A DNA stretch of 33,380 nt, from positions 1 through 33,380 of the forward strand of contig CAUJDW010000061.1 of the NCBI GenBank assembly GCA_963169455.1, written 5' to 3'. The notes under the pieces are model-generated. The model was not told the origin of the DNA. It saw nothing but the letters and a program-made list of their open reading frames with translations, and did not search any database. Each line of letters starts with the position of its first letter. Position 1 is the stretch's first letter. A program made the position numbers and the translations under genes. Below, in pieces: positions 30,184-33,380 of the stretch. This DNA comes from Bacteroidota bacterium (lineage in GTDB: Bacteria > Bacteroidota > Bacteroidia > Chitinophagales > Saprospiraceae).

Positions 30184-30939
30184 ATGATGCGGGCAATGAT
30201 ATTGACATTAGCATGTATTTTTTCTCTGGCCAATATTTTTGGACAGGCAGAAAAAGCGAAACTAAAAATCTCACATTTAACAGGAGATTTTCATATTTAT
30301 ACAACTTATAATACATACAAAGAAAGCCAGGCGCCTGCAAACGGGATGTATCTTGTCACGCACGATGGCGTTGTTATGTTTGACACACCCTGGGACACGA
30401 CACAATTCCAACCATTGCTCGACAGCATAAAATTAAAGCATAATAAAATGGTAGTATTGTGTATTGCAACCCATTGGCATAACGATAAAACTGCAGGGCT
30501 TGAATATTACCGGCAACAGGGAATTAAAACCTATACTACTGCCCTTACAGATGAATTTAGCAAGAAGAACAATATGAAAAGGGCTGAATTTTTAATGGCA
30601 AAGGATACTGTCTTCAATGTAGGGCAATATTCTTTTGAGGCTTATTACCCCGGGCAAGGGCATACGGCAGACAATATTGTGATCTGGTTTGAAAAAGAAA
30701 AAATTCTCTATGGTGGATGCTTAATTAAGGGTGTTGATGACGAAGATTTGGGTTACCTGGGCGATGCGAATGTGACGGAATATGCATCTACGCTGAAAAA
30801 AGTGCAGAAAAAGTGCAAAAACCCCAAGTTTATTATCATAGCACATAACGATTGGAAAAACATAAATTCATTGAAGCATTCTTTAATGATGGCAAAAGAA
30901 CTAAAAAGGAAGGCTGCCGCTGATTTCAACAAGCCTTGA
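30184..30939 (+). CDS. subclass B1 metallo-beta-lactamase, BlaB-like
   Basis: 251 residues from the ATG at 30184 (MMRAMILTLACIFSLANIFG), with a signal peptide of about 20 residues, so periplasmic. All zinc ligands of subclass B1 are present: H97, H99 and D101 in ATHWHNDKTAG, H160 in GQGHTADNIVIWF, C179 in LYGGCLIKG and H221 in IIAHNDWKN. The strings IYTTYNTY, ANGMYLVTHDGVV and DLGYLGDANV resemble the chromosomal BlaB/IND/MUS group of Flavobacteriia. Such enzymes hydrolyse most beta-lactams including carbapenems; activity here is predicted, not shown. Four 60-base rows inside the gene counted by hand are 43, 37, 45 and 32 percent G+C against about 60 percent in neighbours, which points to transfer from a lower-GC relative. 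Confidence 0.95.
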   Translation: MMRAMILTLACIFSLANIFGQAEKAKLKISHLTGDFHIYTTYNTYKESQAPANGMYLVTHDGVVMFDTPWDTTQFQPLLDSIKLKHNKMVVLCIATHWHNDKTAGLEYYRQQGIKTYTTALTDEFSKKNNMKRAEFLMAKDTVFNVGQYSFEAYYPGQGHTADNIVIWFEKEKILYGGCLIKGVDDEDLGYLGDANVTEYASTLKKVQKKCKNPKFIIIAHNDWKNINSLKHSLMMAKELKRKAAADFNKP

Positions 30940-30951
30940 AAACCAAAGCCA

Positions 30952-31443
30952 ATGCAAATCCATTTCCACGAAAAGCAAAAATTCACCCAGTGGTGGATAT
31001 GGCTGATCCTGATAGGAATCGCCCTGATTTTCGTATATGGGTTATACCAGCAACTGATACTTGGCGTGCCATTCGGCGACAAACCCTTGTCCGATGTAGG
31101 TTTGGCCGTTTTTTCCATCCTTATGCTGGGCATGCTGGTTTTTTTCTGGTTTTTGCAGTTGGAAACGGAAATTGACGCCGGGGGCATCAGAGTCAGCTTT
31201 TTCCCCTTCGTGAAGAAGCAGTTCCGGTGGGCGGAGGTCAGGTCGGCGGAGGTTGTTGATTATGGTTTCGTCGGCGGCTGGGGTATCCGGCTGTCGGCCA
31301 GGTATGGTGCCGTTTATAACGTCAAGGGCAGAAAGGGCCTGGCCATCAAGCTTATTAATGGCCGGAAATACTGCATCGGGACGCAAAAAGAAAACGAACT
31401 CAGGAGCGTAATAGCCGAAGTTTACCACCGGGGCAAAAGGTGA
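30952..31443 (+). CDS. small membrane protein with PH-like C-terminal domain
   Basis: 163 residues. Two membrane helices lie at about 14-33 (WWIWLILIGIALIFVYGLY) and 48-68 (VGLAVFSILMLGMLVFFWFL). The remainder, residues 72-160, alternates beta strands (IDAGGIRVSFFPFVKKQF, WAEVRSAEVVDYG) and ends in a helix (NELRSVIAEVYHR), a layout like bacterial PH-domain (DUF) membrane proteins. No catalytic motif is seen. It starts 12 bases after the beta-lactamase gene but has the GC-rich composition of the host, so the two probably have different origins. Confidence 0.75.
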   Translation: MQIHFHEKQKFTQWWIWLILIGIALIFVYGLYQQLILGVPFGDKPLSDVGLAVFSILMLGMLVFFWFLQLETEIDAGGIRVSFFPFVKKQFRWAEVRSAEVVDYGFVGGWGIRLSARYGAVYNVKGRKGLAIKLINGRKYCIGTQKENELRSVIAEVYHRGKR

Positions 31444-31641
31444 ATTGGACAGCCTTGAAAGCCGGTATTTTCCTCCTCTCTGCGCTGCAGCACCTGTTTT
31501 CCTGACCGGCAGCCGGGTGGCCTTTCATGATCATCTGAACCCTCCATCTTATTGGTTTTATCCCATCCTGAGGAGCCCAAATGCTGTTTTTACAAAAGAG
31601 GGGCTTGCCAATCCTTACACGGAAACAAATAAAACCAGATC

Positions 31642-32556
31642 ATGAAAAATAAAACATTCGCAAACCAGAGAATAGGGGTCTTTGGGAAAGGCGGAAGCGG
31701 GAAAAGCACTGTCACCGTCTTATTGGCCCGGGCCCTGCGGCAATCCGGCTATCCTGTTGTCGTCCTGGATGCCGACTCCACCAATGCGGGCATTCACCAG
31801 GCGCTGGGCTTCGAAAAACCTCCTGTTTCTCTGATGGACTTTTTTGGCGGGCCTGTTTTTACCGGAGGCAGGGTTTCCTGTCCGGTAGATGACCCCACGC
31901 TTTTGCCGGATGCAACAATTGACATCAACAGTATCCCCCGGCAATACTACGCCGCTGACAACAATGGGTTGTTCCTGCTTCAGTTGGGGAAAATTGGCGA
32001 CAAGGGCCCGGGCGCCGGCTGCGATGGCCCCATCGCGAAAATAACAAGAGACCTGCGCGTACAGGGCGCCGGCCCTCAGGCGGCCACCCTCATCGATGTC
32101 AAAGCGGGCCTGGAAGATTCCGCCCGGGGGGTGATCACCAGCATGGACTGGATTATCACGGTGGTGGACCCTACGGTTGCCGCCATTCAGATTGCCGCAG
32201 ATATCCAAACCCTCATCGCCCGCATCAGGGCCGGGGAGTTGCCCGCCACTTTCCACCTGGAAAGCCCAGAACTGAAAGCATTGGCGAACAGATTATACCG
32301 GGAAGCCCGGATTAAAGGCGCTTTCGCCCTGCTGAATAAGATCAGGGACGAACGCATGGAAAGTTTTGTATCCCAAAAACTGGAACAACAGGGGGTAAGC
32401 ATCATTGGCGCCATCTACGAGGGCCCGGCCATCGCTTCGGCCTGGCTGGAAGGCAAGCCATTGGAAGGGGTAAAAGAAGAAAAGGATATGATGGATGCGC
32501 TGAAAAGGCTGGAACGAATGGTAAAAGAAACGGCGCCCCTGGAAACGGCGCCATGA
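31642..32556 (+). CDS. CooC/MinD-family P-loop ATPase with incomplete CxC motif
   Basis: 304 residues. The deviant Walker A box is GKGGSGKST (signature K16, K21, S22), followed by VVVLDADSTNAGIHQALG, the CooC/NifH-like switch. IDVKAGLEDSARGV and WIITVVDPTVAAIQIAADI continue the CooC pattern. In CooC proteins, which insert nickel into CO dehydrogenase, a C-x-C pair lies after the G-K-I/V string; here that stretch reads QLGKIGDKGPGAGCDGPIAK with one cysteine (C127), so the metal site is incomplete. C80 (VSCPVDD) is the only other nearby cysteine. No CO dehydrogenase gene is present. The role is unknown; a metallochaperone or regulatory ATPase is possible. The 31444-31641 gap upstream shows no credible gene. 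Confidence 0.8.
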   Translation: MKNKTFANQRIGVFGKGGSGKSTVTVLLARALRQSGYPVVVLDADSTNAGIHQALGFEKPPVSLMDFFGGPVFTGGRVSCPVDDPTLLPDATIDINSIPRQYYAADNNGLFLLQLGKIGDKGPGAGCDGPIAKITRDLRVQGAGPQAATLIDVKAGLEDSARGVITSMDWIITVVDPTVAAIQIAADIQTLIARIRAGELPATFHLESPELKALANRLYREARIKGAFALLNKIRDERMESFVSQKLEQQGVSIIGAIYEGPAIASAWLEGKPLEGVKEEKDMMDALKRLERMVKETAPLETAP

Positions 32557-32580
32557 TGGAGGGCAAGCCTGATTTTGTCT

Positions 32581-32588
32581 TATTTTTG
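32581..32588 (+). promoter_or_regulatory. -7 promoter element TATTTTTG
   Basis: TATTTTTG matches TAnnTTTG and lies 23 bases before the ATG at 32612. A TTTTG at 32573-32577 is too close to act as the -33 element; no better one is visible. Confidence 0.35.
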
Positions 32589-32611
32589 CTGCCTGAGCAA
32601 CGGAAAAAGAA

Positions 32612-33262
32612 ATGATGAAAAGAACAATCCTGGGGCTGATAACCGCCTGGATGGCTATCAGCCTCGCAGCAGCACAACAAAATGACAGCGCCGTGAAAGT
32701 AGTTGGCGCCATGAATAATGTCATGTGGAAGGGCCAGCTTTATGGAACTATTGCGCTGGACACCATATCCGGCAAACAACACCTCTACGGGCTTGGGCCT
32801 GTGGAATACCTCTCGGGGGAACTCCTGGTCATGGACGGCAGGGCCTATAAATCAACTGTCCTGACTGATTCAAGTATGAAAGTGGAAGAAACCTTTGAGG
32901 CCAAAGCCCCGTTTTTCGTCTATGCTCATGTTGAAAACTGGAAAGAACAAATCCTGCCGGACAGCATTCGGTCCATCCCTCAACTTGAAAATTTCCTGGA
33001 TCAGATAACCCGAAATTCGGTAAGGCCATTTGCCTTCAGGCTATCCGGAACTATCGAGGATGCCTCCATCCACATCGTCAACCTGCCCAAAGGGGCCACC
33101 GTGCGTTCGCCCCTGGAAGCACATCAGGGGCTGACGAGCTTTCGGTTATCCAAGCGGGAAGCCGACATCATCGGCTTTTTCTCCACGGCGCATCAGGCCG
33201 TGTTTACCCATCACGACTCTTTTGTGCACATGCATTTAATCAATAGTCCGTGGCGAATTTGA
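32612..33262 (+). CDS. exported acetolactate-decarboxylase-like protein, probably 3'-truncated
   Basis: 216 residues with a signal peptide of about 21 residues (SLAAAQ), which places it outside the cytoplasm, unlike classical AlsD/BudA. Family features are YLSGELLVMDGRAY (E70, matching the active-site Glu), FFVYAHVENW, PFAFRLSG (R143, matching the active-site Arg) and the metal-binding H-x-H in SFVHMHLI (H206, H208). Family members continue with a third His ligand about 11 residues later (GGHVLD-type) and a C-terminal Glu. Here the protein stops eight residues after the second His, with an unrelated tail (NSPWRI). The loss fits insertion of the element that begins at about 33240-33275. Without the third ligand the protein is probably inactive. 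A second start codon lies at 32615. Confidence 0.75.
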   Translation: MMKRTILGLITAWMAISLAAAQQNDSAVKVVGAMNNVMWKGQLYGTIALDTISGKQHLYGLGPVEYLSGELLVMDGRAYKSTVLTDSSMKVEETFEAKAPFFVYAHVENWKEQILPDSIRSIPQLENFLDQITRNSVRPFAFRLSGTIEDASIHIVNLPKGATVRSPLEAHQGLTSFRLSKREADIIGFFSTAHQAVFTHHDSFVHMHLINSPWRI

Positions 33263-33264
33263 CG

Positions 33265-33380
33265 CATAGGCATAAAAAAGGGCAAAAGCCGTAGCTTGGG
33301 AGTTCCTACACAACCGAGCTAAACTTTGCCCTATGAGCGTCAAGACACTCACAGAACAAATATTAGGAAAAATTTCCAAA
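33265..33380 (+). mobile_element. probable left end of an insertion sequence
   Basis: Sequence type changes here to AT-richer. An imperfect inverted repeat AGGGCAAA...AGCT against AGCT...TTTGCCCT (about 33279-33332) precedes a new ORF, a layout found at the ends of insertion sequences. Only the left end is inside the window, so terminal repeats and target duplication cannot be checked, and the exact border with the decarboxylase gene is uncertain. Confidence 0.45.
33333..33380 (+). CDS. start of a probable transposase, cut by the window edge
   Basis: An open frame starts at the ATG 33333 and reads MSVKTLTEQILGKISK to the last base, with no stop. The N-terminal style (K-T-L-x-E-x-I-L-x-K-I-S-K) resembles DDE transposases, but 16 residues cannot identify a family. 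Confidence 0.4.
   Translation, partial: MSVKTLTEQILGKISK

Noticed and set aside
31445-31645. 66-residue ORF before the CooC-like gene
   Set aside because: No start signal, no family likeness, and it ends overlapping the next start; more likely non-coding leader.

Overview
The window looks like a chromosomal piece of a moderately GC-rich member of the Bacteroidota, most likely a relative of the Saprospiraceae. The grounds are three large secreted proteins ending in a type IX secretion (T9SS) sorting domain, many small lipoproteins with short N-termini, several promoter-like TAnnTTTG elements of the Bacteroidota type, weak Shine-Dalgarno sequences, and a GTP-type PEP carboxykinase. The lineage is inferred, since no rRNA or tRNA gene was seen.

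Layout. 1-142 is a pure 8-bp satellite abutting a TlyA-type rRNA methyltransferase gene, which overlaps a lipoprotein gene. A small unknown minus-strand gene and then pckG follow. 4287-12710 is a plus-strand cluster: ECF sigma factor, membrane-anchored TPR protein (probable zinc-less anti-sigma), exported TPR-CHAT caspase-like protein, and two T9SS beta-propeller proteins. 12991-15533 holds a lipoprotein with an EWSADWW motif and a lipoprotein serine hydrolase. 15774-18499 is a signalling operon: a GAF protein with a LytS-like phosphoacceptor region but a degenerate ATPase domain, an intact LytS-type kinase, and a LytTR response regulator. A candidate LytTR binding site sits in front of the serine hydrolase gene. 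A CrtC/AttH-like secreted protein converges on this operon. 20502-22178 has two small exported coiled-coil proteins and a VapBC toxin-antitoxin pair. 22186-26786 on the minus strand carries glgB and a SWIM-SNF2 helicase gene.

26989 to the end is a more patchwork region. It holds a cytochrome c lipoprotein, a Vat-family acetyltransferase, a degenerate copy of the 8-bp satellite, a membrane protein, a lipocalin-like lipoprotein, an AT-rich subclass B1 metallo-beta-lactamase that looks acquired, a small membrane protein, a CooC-like ATPase with an incomplete metal motif, and an exported acetolactate-decarboxylase-like protein. The last one appears to have lost its C-terminus where a probable insertion sequence begins.

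The most interesting candidates are the sigma / membrane TPR / periplasmic CHAT cluster with its secreted propellers, the pseudokinase-kinase-LytTR operon with a candidate target promoter, the metallo-beta-lactamase, and the families of short repeats (8-bp satellites, a roughly 125-bp inverted-repeat element in two copies, and palindromes at gene ends).
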